Of a DNA stretch of 47,389 bases, positions 15,028 through 23,086 are shown piece after piece (position 1 is the first letter of the stretch; every line of letters begins with the position of its first letter). The notes below the pieces were generated by a model. The model was not told the origin of the DNA. It ran no database searches and was given only the letters and a program-made list of their open reading frames with translations. This DNA comes from Marivivens sp. Lineage in GTDB: Bacteria > Pseudomonadota > Alphaproteobacteria > Rhodobacterales > Rhodobacteraceae. The position numbers and the translations under genes were made by a program. The DNA lies in the NCBI GenBank assembly GCA_023254495.1, contig JALRLK010000147.1, positions 1 to 47,389 on the forward strand, read 5' to 3'.

Positions 15028-15693
15028 GTGCGGTTTCTGCTGGTCGAGGATAATCCCGATCTGGCCCGATCGGTTCAGACGCGCCTGTCGCTCGACGGGC
15101 ATGGCGTCGATTGGGCGGCCTGTCTGGCCGATGCCGAGGATCATCTGGCCACCGCGAGCTATGATCTCATCCTTCTCGACATCATGCTGCCCGATGGCGA
15201 CGGGCGCGACTTTCTGGCCGCCCACCGCCGCGCAAAACGAGACACTCCGGTGATCGTGATGACCGCCCGGTCGGCCGTGTCGGACAGGGTTGCGCTACTG
15301 GATACCGGGGCCGACGACTACATCACAAAACCCTTTGATTTCGCAGAGTTGGAGGCACGGGTGCGGGCCGTTCTGCGACGCAGGATGGGCGCCGCCCAAT
15401 CACTTCGCACCTATGCCGATCTGACCTTCGATCCACTGGCCGCAACGATTACGATCGCCGGAGAGGCGCGTGAATTGCGCAACCGCGAACTGCGGCTTTT
15501 CGAGATCCTCCTCGCCGGACCTGATCGCATCTTTTCCAAAGGCCAGCTTTGCGACCGGCTGTTCTCGGCCGCCGAGGCCGTCAGCGACAACGCAATCGAG
15601 GTCTATGTCGGACGTCTGAGGAAAAAACTCGAGGGGAGCACGGTGCGGATCGAGACCGTTCGTGGTGTCGGCTACAGGCTGACGACGCCATGA
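15028..15693 (+). CDS. TctD-like response regulator (OmpR/PhoB family)
   Basis: 221 residues from GTG 15028, preceded by GGGGAG; the tracked frame opens 1 kb upstream only because it shadows tctC. The receiver domain has acidic residues VEDN, the phospho-acceptor Asp51 (LLDIMLPDGDG), MTAR and TKPF. The C-terminal winged helix (ELRNRELRLFEILLAGPDRIFSKGQLCDRLF, NAIEVYVGRLRKKLEG, IETVRGVGYRL) is OmpR type. It probably activates the divergent tct operon and binds the tandem repeat upstream. The stop overlaps the kinase start. Confidence 0.93.
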   Translation: MRFLLVEDNPDLARSVQTRLSLDGHGVDWAACLADAEDHLATASYDLILLDIMLPDGDGRDFLAAHRRAKRDTPVIVMTARSAVSDRVALLDTGADDYITKPFDFAELEARVRAVLRRRMGAAQSLRTYADLTFDPLAATITIAGEARELRNRELRLFEILLAGPDRIFSKGQLCDRLFSAAEAVSDNAIEVYVGRLRKKLEGSTVRIETVRGVGYRLTTP

Positions 15694-17078
15694 TGCGGCC
15701 CCGATTTTCCTCGCCCGGTTCGATTCGCCAGCGGCTGATCCTGCAGCTTCTTGTATTGGTCGCGGTCCTGTCTTGGTTGCTGTATCTTTCGGTTCGCACA
15801 GTTGCTGGCGCTGCGGTCGAAACGACTCAGGACGCCATCCTCGGCTCTGCCACCATTGCCATCGCAGAAGAGTTGCGTGGCGGCGTCGATGGTGTGGCAA
15901 TCGATATTCCCTACACCGCATTTTCAATGCTTGGTGCGACCGGCGAGGACCGGGTCTTTTATCGGATCCTCGTCGATGGTGCGACAGTGACCGGCTATGA
16001 GGATTTGCCTTTGGCGGATCAGCCGCTCGGAGGCCTTTCGCCCTTTTTCTACACGCGCGAATATCAGTCCGACACCGTTCGCATCGCCGCTGTGGAACGT
16101 TCGGTCATTGTCGGCAGCAGGCCCGTCAGGGTCGAGGTGATCGTGGCACAGACCCGCTCGGCACAGGATGCAATCGTGGCCCAAATGGCAAACCGTGCGG
16201 CGGCACTTGGCCTTGGGTTCTTTGCCATTGCTGCTCTCTTGTCGCTTCTGACGGCGCGCTCGGTTCTCCAGCCGGTCAATAACCTTGCCGAAGCGGTGGG
16301 GCGGAGGGGACCGCAGGATCTTCGCCCTGTCGAGCGGCCGGTGCCGTCCGAACTTGCACCTCTGGTGGCGGCCCTCAATCAATTCATCGCCCGTCTTTCG
16401 GGAGCGCTGATCCGTACCGAAACCTTCATCACGGAGGCGGCGCATCACATTCGAACACCCCTTGCGACGCTGAGGGCACAAGCCGAGATCGCGCTGCGCC
16501 AGTCGCAGGACGAGGCGGCACGGGCCGCGATCCGCGGGATGATCCGGTCGGTCGACGATTCCGCCCGCTCTGTAGGGCAGCTTCTCGACCATGCGGCGGT
16601 GGTCTATCGCACCGACCAGCGCACCGACGAAGAGATCGATCTTGCCGCGCTGACGCGCGATATGGTTGCTGTTTTCGGCCCAGCCGCCGAGCTGCGCGAC
16701 ATCGGGTTTGAACTAGAGATTCCAGATAAACCGGTCAAGATGACGGCAGACCGCCTGCTGCTTGAGAGTGCAATCCGCAACCTGCTCGACAATGCTGTCA
16801 AATACTCGGCGCTCGAAGGTCTGATTTCTGTGTCGCTCGCGGTTGAGGGCGATCAGGCCCGTCTCGCCGTTTGCGACTGGGGTCGCGGCCTTTCGGGCGC
16901 CAAGAGTGCGACGCTGACCGGCAGATTCAGGCGGGGCGAGAATGTTGCCGATGTGATTGGGTCCGGTCTTGGTCTGACCATTGTACGCGAGGTCGCCGCC
17001 GCCCACGGTGGGGATTTCAGATTGACGGAACGCGAAGGAGGCGGCGCTTGCGCAAACTTATCCTTGCCCTTGGGTTGA
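15690..17078 (+). CDS. TctE-like sensor histidine kinase
   Basis: 462 residues starting with two ATGs in a row; the first overlaps the regulator stop. Order of parts: TM1 (about 17-40), a periplasmic sensor region to about 170 (ending in RVEVIVAQTRSAQDAIVAQM), TM2 (LGLGFFAIAALLSLLTA), a short HAMP-like linker, HisKA with EAAHHIRTPLATL (phospho-His near 250), and an ATPase domain with N box AIRNLLDNAVKYS, CDWGRGLSG and GSGLGLTIV. The N-terminal sensor of the TctE type is known from tricarboxylate regulators. The 3' end overlaps the binding-protein gene by 31 bases. Confidence 0.92.
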   Translation: MMRPRFSSPGSIRQRLILQLLVLVAVLSWLLYLSVRTVAGAAVETTQDAILGSATIAIAEELRGGVDGVAIDIPYTAFSMLGATGEDRVFYRILVDGATVTGYEDLPLADQPLGGLSPFFYTREYQSDTVRIAAVERSVIVGSRPVRVEVIVAQTRSAQDAIVAQMANRAAALGLGFFAIAALLSLLTARSVLQPVNNLAEAVGRRGPQDLRPVERPVPSELAPLVAALNQFIARLSGALIRTETFITEAAHHIRTPLATLRAQAEIALRQSQDEAARAAIRGMIRSVDDSARSVGQLLDHAAVVYRTDQRTDEEIDLAALTRDMVAVFGPAAELRDIGFELEIPDKPVKMTADRLLLESAIRNLLDNAVKYSALEGLISVSLAVEGDQARLAVCDWGRGLSGAKSATLTGRFRRGENVADVIGSGLGLTIVREVAAAHGGDFRLTEREGGGACANLSLPLG

Positions 17079-18076
17079 TCCTTTCGGCCGCGGGCGCCAA
17101 GGCTTTTGACATCGAAGAAGAACGTTTTTTCGGATCTGGACAGGAAATATCGGTCGTCAGCATCCTTTCGACGACGGATATCGATATCTTCGAGCCTCTG
17201 GTTGTGGCTTTTCAGGCAGCCAATCCGGGGATTGCCGTTCAGTACACCGTCGCAAGCACAACCGAAGTCTATCGTGCGGTTTCGGGCCGAGAGCGGGGTT
17301 CTGATCTGGTCATTTCCTCTGCCATGGACCTTCAGATGAAGCTCGCCAACGATGGCTATGCCCGCGAGCACCGGTCGATCGAGACGGATGCTCTGCCAGC
17401 ATGGGCGCGGTGGCGGGATCAGCTCTTTGCCTTCGCGCAGGAGCCGGTGGTTTTGATCCTCTCTCGCCCGGCCTTTGATGGCCTTCGTCTGCCACAGACC
17501 AGGGCGGATCTGATCGACCTCTTGCGGGCCAACCCGGAGCGCTTCGAAGGGCGCATAGGCACCTACGATCCCAACCGGTCGGGCGCGGGCTATCTCTTCG
17601 CCACTCAGGATGCACGGCAGTCGGACACGTTTTGGCGGCTTTCGGAAGTGATGGGCGGCCTGTCGCCGCGCCTCTACGACGGATCGGGCGCGATGATCGC
17701 GGATGTTCAGGCGGGGCGCCTTGTCTTGGCCTATAATGTCCTTGGCTCCTATGCTGCGGCACAGCTGGCCGGTGATCCGAATGCCGCGTTGATCGAGCTT
17801 GAGGATTTCACCAATGTGCTGTTGCGTACCGCGCTGATCCCGCGCGACGCGGAGCGCCCTGAATTGGGCGCGGCCTTTCTCGATTTTCTTTTGTCTGCCG
17901 AAGGGCAGACCTTGATCGACGAAAAGGCCGGCCTGCCGCGGATCGATGCGGCCACCTTGGCATCGGCGGGGCATCGGCGGCCGATCAGGCTTGATCCGGG
18001 GCTATTGGTGTTTGTCGATCCGTTGAAACGGCAGCGATTCCTGAGCGAATGGACTGCTGCCGTGGTGCGCCGCTAG
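17048..18076 (+). CDS. Periplasmic solute-binding protein linked to the two-component system
   Basis: 342 residues from TTG 17048, chosen because AAGGAGG ends 6 bases before it and MRKLILALGLILSAAGAKA then forms a signal peptide. The body is a Fbp/PgtC-like type 2 periplasmic binding protein: ISVVSILSTTDIDIFEPLVVAFQAANPGIAVQYTVASTTEVYRAV, GSDLVISSAMDLQMKLANDGYA, later FLDFLLSAEGQTLIDEKAGLPR. There is no permease or ATPase gene nearby, so it probably does not feed an ABC importer. As with PgtC in the Salmonella phosphoglycerate regulon, it may present ligand to the sensor kinase whose gene it overlaps. Confidence 0.85.
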   Translation: MRKLILALGLILSAAGAKAFDIEEERFFGSGQEISVVSILSTTDIDIFEPLVVAFQAANPGIAVQYTVASTTEVYRAVSGRERGSDLVISSAMDLQMKLANDGYAREHRSIETDALPAWARWRDQLFAFAQEPVVLILSRPAFDGLRLPQTRADLIDLLRANPERFEGRIGTYDPNRSGAGYLFATQDARQSDTFWRLSEVMGGLSPRLYDGSGAMIADVQAGRLVLAYNVLGSYAAAQLAGDPNAALIELEDFTNVLLRTALIPRDAERPELGAAFLDFLLSAEGQTLIDEKAGLPRIDAATLASAGHRRPIRLDPGLLVFVDPLKRQRFLSEWTAAVVRR

Positions 18077-18077
18077 G

Positions 18078-18374
18078 CTACTCGATCGCCACTTCCTGCC
18101 GCAGAGCGCTTGTCGTGCGGTCGTAGATCAGGATGCGGTTATCGGAGGTGACGACCGCGAACCAGTCGGTGCCTTGGGTAAAGGCGGTGGCCGTGACGCC
18201 CTCGGGCAGGGAGATCCGATCGGGAAGCGGCAGGGGATCGGCATTGAGGCGGATGACAAGGGCGGCGATAAGCACTAGGAAACCCGCAATCATCACAACC
18301 CCGAGCGCCGTGACGAGGCGCTTGAGAAAGATCAGTTGCGGCGGCAGGCTGCCGTTGTCGGAAGAGGTTTCCAT
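18078..18374 (-). CDS. DUF6476-like single-pass membrane protein
   Basis: 98 residues: a short N-terminal cytoplasmic segment, PPQLIFLKRLVTALGVVMIAGFLVLIAALVIRL as one membrane helix (about 13-43), and a small periplasmic domain (LPEGVTATAFTQGTDWFAVVTSDNRILIYDRTTSALRQEVAI). This fits a small Rhodobacteraceae family next to rluD that I know as DUF6476; the name was not checked. Its ATG abuts the rluD ATG head to head (CATATG), so its promoter must lie inside rluD. It also ends 1 base after the binding-protein gene, convergently. Function unknown. Confidence 0.75.
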   Translation of the reverse strand: METSSDNGSLPPQLIFLKRLVTALGVVMIAGFLVLIAALVIRLNADPLPLPDRISLPEGVTATAFTQGTDWFAVVTSDNRILIYDRTTSALRQEVAIE

Positions 18375-19415
18375 ATGGCCGTGTCCGTTGTCTCGTTCCG
18401 GATCGAAGAGGATCCGCCTGCCCGCCTTGATAAGGCGCTTTCGCGCGATGTGCCAGACGAGGCGGCGCTGTCGCGGTCTCGCTTAGGCAAGCTGATCGAG
18501 GAGGGGGCGGTTGCGGTCAATGGTGCGACGATTACCAACCCGCGGTTTCGGACCAGTGAGGGCGACGAGATCGAGATCCGCGTTGAAGAGGCGGACGAGA
18601 GCCATATCGGCGCCGAAGAGATCCCTCTCGAGGTGCTTTACGAGGATGACGATCTGATCGTCGTCAACAAGCCTGCGGGCATGGTTGTCCATCCCGCGCC
18701 CGGATCGTCGGGGGGGACACTCGTGAATGCGATGATCCACCATTGCGGCGAGACGCTTTCGGGCGTGGGCGGCGAGAAGCGGCCGGGGATTGTGCACCGG
18801 ATCGACAAGGAGACGAGCGGGCTTCTCGTGGCCGCCAAGAGCGATCGGGCGCATCACGGGCTTGCTGCTCAATTCGAGAAGCACACCGTCGAGCGGCATT
18901 ATCTGGCGATCTGCTATGGCGTGCCGGATCAAAACGACCCGCGTCTGCACGGCGTGAAGGGGACGAGTTTCGAGCCGGGCAATATCCTGAAGATCCAGAC
19001 CCATCTGGGGCGTCACAAGACCGACAGGCAGAAACAGGCGGTGAGCTTTCACGGCGGGCGGCACGCGGTGACGCGGGCGCGGATCGTGCAGGCGCTGGGC
19101 GAACCGCCGGTGGCGGCGCTGATCGAATGTTGGCTGGAGACAGGGCGCACGCACCAGATCCGCGTGCATATGGCCCATGTCGGCCACGCGCTGATCGGCG
19201 ACCCGGTTTATGGCGGGCGGCGCAAGCTGAATGCCAAGGCTGTAGGGGAGGTCGCGCAGGAAGCCGCGCTCGCGTTTTCGCGGCAGGCGCTGCATGCTGC
19301 GACCTTGGGGTTTGTACATCCGGTCACGGCCGAGGAACTGCGCTTTGCAGCACCTTTGCCGCAGGACATGGCCGATCTTCTGGTGGCGCTGGGGGGTGAG
19401 GTTCCGGAGGTTTAG
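18375..19415 (+). CDS. rluD: 23S rRNA pseudouridine synthase, RluA/RluD family
   Basis: 346 residues from ATG 18375, with ribosome site GAAGAGG inside the neighbouring gene. The N-terminal S4 RNA-binding domain (PPARLDKALSRDVPDEAALSRSRLGKLIEEGAVAVNG) is followed by the synthase domain with catalytic Asp in HRIDKETSGLLV, and by VERHYLAICYG and TGRTHQIRVHMAHVGHALIGDPVYGG. RluD makes pseudouridines in helix 69 of 23S rRNA; RluC-type specificity cannot be fully excluded, but the S4 domain and neighbours favour RluD. The rluD-rpoH order is common in Rhodobacterales. Confidence 0.92.
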   Translation: MAVSVVSFRIEEDPPARLDKALSRDVPDEAALSRSRLGKLIEEGAVAVNGATITNPRFRTSEGDEIEIRVEEADESHIGAEEIPLEVLYEDDDLIVVNKPAGMVVHPAPGSSGGTLVNAMIHHCGETLSGVGGEKRPGIVHRIDKETSGLLVAAKSDRAHHGLAAQFEKHTVERHYLAICYGVPDQNDPRLHGVKGTSFEPGNILKIQTHLGRHKTDRQKQAVSFHGGRHAVTRARIVQALGEPPVAALIECWLETGRTHQIRVHMAHVGHALIGDPVYGGRRKLNAKAVGEVAQEAALAFSRQALHAATLGFVHPVTAEELRFAAPLPQDMADLLVALGGEVPEV

Positions 19416-19472
19416 GGGCTCTGCCCTTCTGGTCTGCGGCCATTCACCCCGGAGTATTTTCGGCCAAAAGAA
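19415..19472 (+). repeat. Intergenic repeat element, copy A
   Basis: Begins GGGGCTCTGCCC at the rluD stop and ends CCCCGGAGTATTTTCGGCCAAAAGAA. Copy B, at 28902-28958, shares both ends and has a different middle. Copy A follows rluD; copy B follows the carD terminator. Both lie in non-coding DNA between genes. Confidence 0.75.
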
Positions 19473-19573
19473 GCCTGAAACAATTTTCGCAATTTTGCGA
19501 GGCCGGGGGTTCGGCCCTCGCTTTTGGGGCCGACCGGGTTCATATTTTAGCAAGGATTTTGCAATAGCGCCCT

Positions 19574-19601
19574 TTGAATCGGATCACAGTGCGCCTAGAT
19601 C
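19574..19601 (+). promoter_or_regulatory. Possible rpoH promoter
   Basis: TTGAAT and TAGATC are separated by 16 bases, 33 bases before the rpoH start. TTGAA resembles the -35 of RpoH-type promoters in Rhodobacter, which would fit autoregulation, but the match is loose. The leader also contains AAGAGTATAAACATTGGGAGTGTTCG with the ribosome site GGGAG. Confidence 0.35.
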
Positions 19602-19633
19602 GATGTTAAGAGTATAAACATTGGGAGTGTTCG

Positions 19634-20536
19634 ATGAGTTCCTATGCCAATCTTCCGGCCCCGTCGCCGGAACAAGGGCTGAACCGGTATCTGCAGGAGA
19701 TTCGCAAGTTTCCGATGCTGGAGCCGGAAGAGGAATACATGCTGGCCAAGCGCTGGGTCGACCATGAGGACAGTGGGGCCGCGCATCGTCTGGTGACGAG
19801 CCATCTGCGGCTCGCGGCGAAGATCGCCATGGGCTATCGCGGCTATGGTTTGCCGCAGGCCGAGGTGATTTCCGAGGCGAATGTGGGCCTGATGCAGGCG
19901 GTGAAGCGGTTTGATCCCGAGAAGGGCTTTCGGCTTGCGACCTACGCCATGTGGTGGATCCGCGCCTCGATCCAGGAGTATATCCTGCGGTCGTGGAGCC
20001 TTGTGAAGCTGGGCACCACCAGCGCGCAGAAGAAGCTGTTCTTCAATCTGCGGAAAGCCAAGGCGCGGATTGGGGCGCTGGAGGAGGGTGATCTTCTGCC
20101 CGAGAACGTGGCGCAGATCGCCCATGATCTTGGCGTGACCGAGGATGAGGTTGTTTCGATGAACCGGCGCCTTTCCGGGGGCGACGCTTCGCTCAACGCG
20201 ATGGTGGGCGGCGGTGGCGACAGCGATAGTGTCACCCAGTGGCAGGACTGGCTCGAGGATGAGGATGCCGATCAGGCGGGCGCTTATGAGGCACGCAACG
20301 AGCTTGAATCGCGGCGCGAGCTTTTGGTCGAGGCGATGAAGGTGCTCAACGAGCGGGAACGTGATATCCTGATCCAGCGCCGCCTTCAGGACGAGACCAT
20401 CACGCTCGAGGACTTGTCGTCCCAATATGACGTGAGCCGTGAGCGGATCCGCCAGATCGAGGTGCGGGCTTTTGATAAGCTGCAGCAGCGTATGCAGGAG
20501 CTTGCCAAGGAAAAGGGAATGCTGGCGACCGTCTAA
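19634..20536 (+). CDS. rpoH: Heat-shock sigma factor RpoH (sigma-32)
   Basis: 300 residues. It has region 2 (LVTSHLRLAAKIAMGYRGYGLPQAEVISEANVGLMQAVKRFDPEKGFRLATYAMWWIRASIQEYILRSWSLVK), the RpoH box-type segment QKKLFFNLRKAKAR, and region 4 ([47 protein letters not shown]). The RpoH box marks it as sigma-32 rather than RpoD. Rhodobacterales usually carry two RpoH proteins; the neighbourhood with rluD suggests the main heat-shock form (RpoHI), but this is an inference. It lies 218 bases downstream of rluD with its own leader. Confidence 0.95.
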   Translation: MSSYANLPAPSPEQGLNRYLQEIRKFPMLEPEEEYMLAKRWVDHEDSGAAHRLVTSHLRLAAKIAMGYRGYGLPQAEVISEANVGLMQAVKRFDPEKGFRLATYAMWWIRASIQEYILRSWSLVKLGTTSAQKKLFFNLRKAKARIGALEEGDLLPENVAQIAHDLGVTEDEVVSMNRRLSGGDASLNAMVGGGGDSDSVTQWQDWLEDEDADQAGAYEARNELESRRELLVEAMKVLNERERDILIQRRLQDETITLEDLSSQYDVSRERIRQIEVRAFDKLQQRMQELAKEKGMLATV

Positions 20537-20608
20537 GCGCCGCCAGCGGACGCCTATTTGAATTTTGAGTGTCTGTTCCGTCAGGCCTATTGAAAATTGA
20601 GGGACAAA

Positions 20609-20917
20609 ATGCCGATACCTGATCCGAACGGAACCGAACCGGTTACCATTGATGAGAGCGGGCTGCCGGTTGTGGAGAAGAATATACTGTCGCGGCTTGT
20701 CTCGATGATCCTGATCGGGATCTTGCTGGGCCTGTCGGATACGGTGTTTGCTCTGCTCGTGGTCGTGCAATTCGTCATCATGCTGTTCAACAGTGGGCGG
20801 CCCAATCCGCGGCTGGCCGAATTTGGCACGGCGCTGGCGCTGTGGATTGCCAAGGCGGTGCGCTATCAGACTGGCGCGAGCCAGACCCGCCCCTGGCCCT
20901 GGACGGATCTCGACTGA
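20609..20917 (+). CDS. DUF4389 membrane protein
   Basis: 102 residues from ATG 20609, with GAGGGA upstream; the TTG 12 bases earlier is less likely. After a polar start, the segment KNILSRLVSMILIGILLGLSDTVFALLVVVQFVIMLFNSGRPNPRLAEFGTALALWIAKAVRYQTG is the DUF4389 pattern, with two hydrophobic helices and the RPNxRLAEFG motif. It is predicted to sit in the inner membrane; no function is known. The next gene starts 3 bases later, so they are probably one transcript. Confidence 0.82.
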   Translation: MPIPDPNGTEPVTIDESGLPVVEKNILSRLVSMILIGILLGLSDTVFALLVVVQFVIMLFNSGRPNPRLAEFGTALALWIAKAVRYQTGASQTRPWPWTDLD

Positions 20918-20920
20918 TCC

Positions 20921-21190
20921 ATGGCGGGCGGTTGGGCGCAGGACGGGGCGGTGAACGAGCAAATCGAAGCCTCGATCGCCGATGAGCTTGCTCGCATGAA
21001 GGCCCGCAAAGGTCCGACCGGCGAGAGCCTGAGCCACTGCGCCGAATGCGAGGAAGAGATCCCTCAGGCGCGGCGCGAGGCGATCCCGGGTGTCAAGCTG
21101 TGCATTGATTGCCAGAAAGAGCGCGATGGCCGCCCTCAAAGCCGCGGCGGGATCAACCGGCGCGGCTCAAAGGACAGCCAGCTGAAATAG
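20921..21190 (+). CDS. TraR/DksA family zinc-finger protein
   Basis: 89 residues. The centre carries the four-cysteine zinc finger HCAECEEEIPQARREAIPGVKLCIDCQKE, as in small YbiI/TraR-like members of the DksA superfamily. The long coiled coil of DksA is missing; only a short helix (NEQIEASIADELARMKARK) precedes the finger. Such proteins may bind the secondary channel of RNA polymerase, but this is not shown for the short group. It follows DUF4389 by 3 bases and runs convergent to pepF with a 4-base gap. Confidence 0.85.
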   Translation: MAGGWAQDGAVNEQIEASIADELARMKARKGPTGESLSHCAECEEEIPQARREAIPGVKLCIDCQKERDGRPQSRGGINRRGSKDSQLK

Positions 21191-21194
21191 CCGC

Positions 21195-23012
21195 TCAGGC
21201 TTCGAGCGCCTCAAGCTCGTCGATCAGACCCTCGATCATCGACAGGCCCTTGTCCCAGAAGGCGGGGTCCGAGGCATCGAGGCCGAAGGGCGCGAGCAGG
21301 TCTTTGTGGTGCTTCGATCCACCCGCGCGGAGCATCTCGAAGTATTTCTCCTGGAACGAGGCATCGCCCTCTTCATAGACGGCATAGAGCGCGTTCACGA
21401 GGCCATCGCCGAAGGCATAGGCATAGACGTAGAAGGGCGAATGCACGAAGTGGGGGATATAGGCCCAATAGGTCTTGTAGCCCTCGAAGAACTCAAAGGC
21501 ATCGCCCAGAGACTCGGCCTGAACCGACATCCAGAGCGCGTTGATATCGTCGGGCGTCAGCTCGCCCTCGCGGCGGGCGGCGTGGAGCTTGCATTCGAAA
21601 TCATAGAAGGCGATCTGGCGGACGACCGTGTTGATCATGTCCTCGACCTTGCCGGCGAGGAGAACCCTGCGCTCCATCTTGTCTTTCGCGCCTGCAAGGA
21701 GCTTGCGGAAGGTCAGCATCTCGCCAAAGACCGAAGCGGTTTCGGCCAGCGTTAGCGGCGTCGAGGACAAAAGCTCGCCCTGACCGGCCGCCAAGACCTG
21801 ATGCACGCCGTGGCCCAATTCGTGCGCCAGCGTCATCACATCGCGCGGTTTGCCGAGGTAGTTGAGCATCACATAGGGATGGACTGTGGTGACAGTCGGG
21901 TGGGCAAAGGCGCCGGGGGCCTTGCCGGGCTTCACGCCCGCGTCGATCCAGCCCTTGTCGAAGAAGGGCTCGGTAAGTTTGGCAAGCTCGGGATCGAAGG
22001 CGGCATAGGCGTCGGTCACGATCTGGCGCGCCTCGTCCCAGGCAACGATCCGGTCGTTCTCCATCGGCAGGGGCGCGTTGCGGTCCCAGACCTGAAGTTT
22101 GTCGAGGCCGAGCCATTTGGCCTTGAGCCGATAATAGCGCTGCGACAGGCGCGGATAGGCGGCTACGACCGCGTTGCGCAGCGCCTCGACCACCTCGGGT
22201 TCGACATGGTTCGACAGGTGCCGCGCGGTCTGGGCGGTGGGGAAGCCGCGCCAGCGATCTTCGATTTCCTTTTCCTTGGCGAGCGTGTTGTGGACGCGGG
22301 CGAAGATCTTTAGGTTTTCCTTGAAGATGCGGGCAAGCTCGTGCGCGGCGGCCTCGCGCTTGTCGCGTTTCTGCTCGGTCAGCTGGTTCAGGAGCGTCTC
22401 GATCCCGACCTTCTCGCCCTCGAGATCAAATTCGAGGCCGGCGAGGGTCTCGTCGAAGAGCTTGTTCCAGGCCGAGGCGCCGACGGTCGATTGATCGTGC
22501 AGGAATTTCTCAAGCTCGTCAGAGAGTTGATAGGGCTTCATGGCCCGCATCCTGTCCATCACGGGGCGATAGCGGGCGAGATCGGCATTGGCGGCATAGA
22601 GCGCTTCGAGGTGGGCATCGTCGAGCCGGTTGAACTCGAGGCTCCAGAATACCAGCGGCGTCGTGAAGGTCGTGATCTTGTCCTGACAGTCGGACATGAA
22701 CTTGGCCCGCGAGGCGTTGGTGGTTTCCTGATAGTAGCGCAGGCCCGCGAAGGACATGACGCGCCCGACGGCCACGTCGATCGCCTCATAGCGCTTGACC
22801 GCTTCCAAAAGGCCAGCGGCATCTAGCCCCGCCATCTTGCCCTCATAGGACGCGGCGAAGTCGGCGCAGGCGGTCTCGAGCCAATCCATATCCTTTTGCA
22901 GCTCGGCCGCTTTCTCGCCGGTGTAAAGGTCGTCGAGGTTCCATTCGGGCAGCGGCCCGAGCGAATTTCCACCGGCTGCGTTGGCGTCGAAAACCGGGCT
23001 GCGATCTTTCAT
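21195..23012 (-). CDS. pepF: M3 family oligoendopeptidase F
   Basis: 605 residues from ATG 23012. The zinc motif HELGHGVH, with a downstream Glu in LAETASVFGEML, places it in peptidase family M3B (PepF). The N-terminus (LGPLPEWNLDDLYTG) and C-terminus (FGLDASDPAFWDKGLSMIEGLIDELEAL) are also standard. It cleaves peptides of moderate length in the cytoplasm. An alternative ATG at 23048 has a better-spaced AAGG and would put a run of seven C within the coding sequence; with the chosen start, that run lies between a distant GAAAGG and the ATG. It lies 74 bases downstream of the lysophospholipase gene. Confidence 0.93.
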   Translation of the reverse strand: MKDRSPVFDANAAGGNSLGPLPEWNLDDLYTGEKAAELQKDMDWLETACADFAASYEGKMAGLDAAGLLEAVKRYEAIDVAVGRVMSFAGLRYYQETTNASRAKFMSDCQDKITTFTTPLVFWSLEFNRLDDAHLEALYAANADLARYRPVMDRMRAMKPYQLSDELEKFLHDQSTVGASAWNKLFDETLAGLEFDLEGEKVGIETLLNQLTEQKRDKREAAAHELARIFKENLKIFARVHNTLAKEKEIEDRWRGFPTAQTARHLSNHVEPEVVEALRNAVVAAYPRLSQRYYRLKAKWLGLDKLQVWDRNAPLPMENDRIVAWDEARQIVTDAYAAFDPELAKLTEPFFDKGWIDAGVKPGKAPGAFAHPTVTTVHPYVMLNYLGKPRDVMTLAHELGHGVHQVLAAGQGELLSSTPLTLAETASVFGEMLTFRKLLAGAKDKMERRVLLAGKVEDMINTVVRQIAFYDFECKLHAARREGELTPDDINALWMSVQAESLGDAFEFFEGYKTYWAYIPHFVHSPFYVYAYAFGDGLVNALYAVYEEGDASFQEKYFEMLRAGGSKHHKDLLAPFGLDASDPAFWDKGLSMIEGLIDELEALEA

Positions 23013-23086
23013 TGGGGGGGAACCTTTCAACAATGTTTGCAGGAACATAATCGTGCCTTGCAATGAGGAAAAGGCCGGAAGGCGCT

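Noticed and set aside
13939-15693. 584-residue plus-strand frame suggesting a regulator fused to a new domain
   Set aside because: The response regulator starts at GTG 15028 with GGGGAG; upstream bases are the antisense of tctC.
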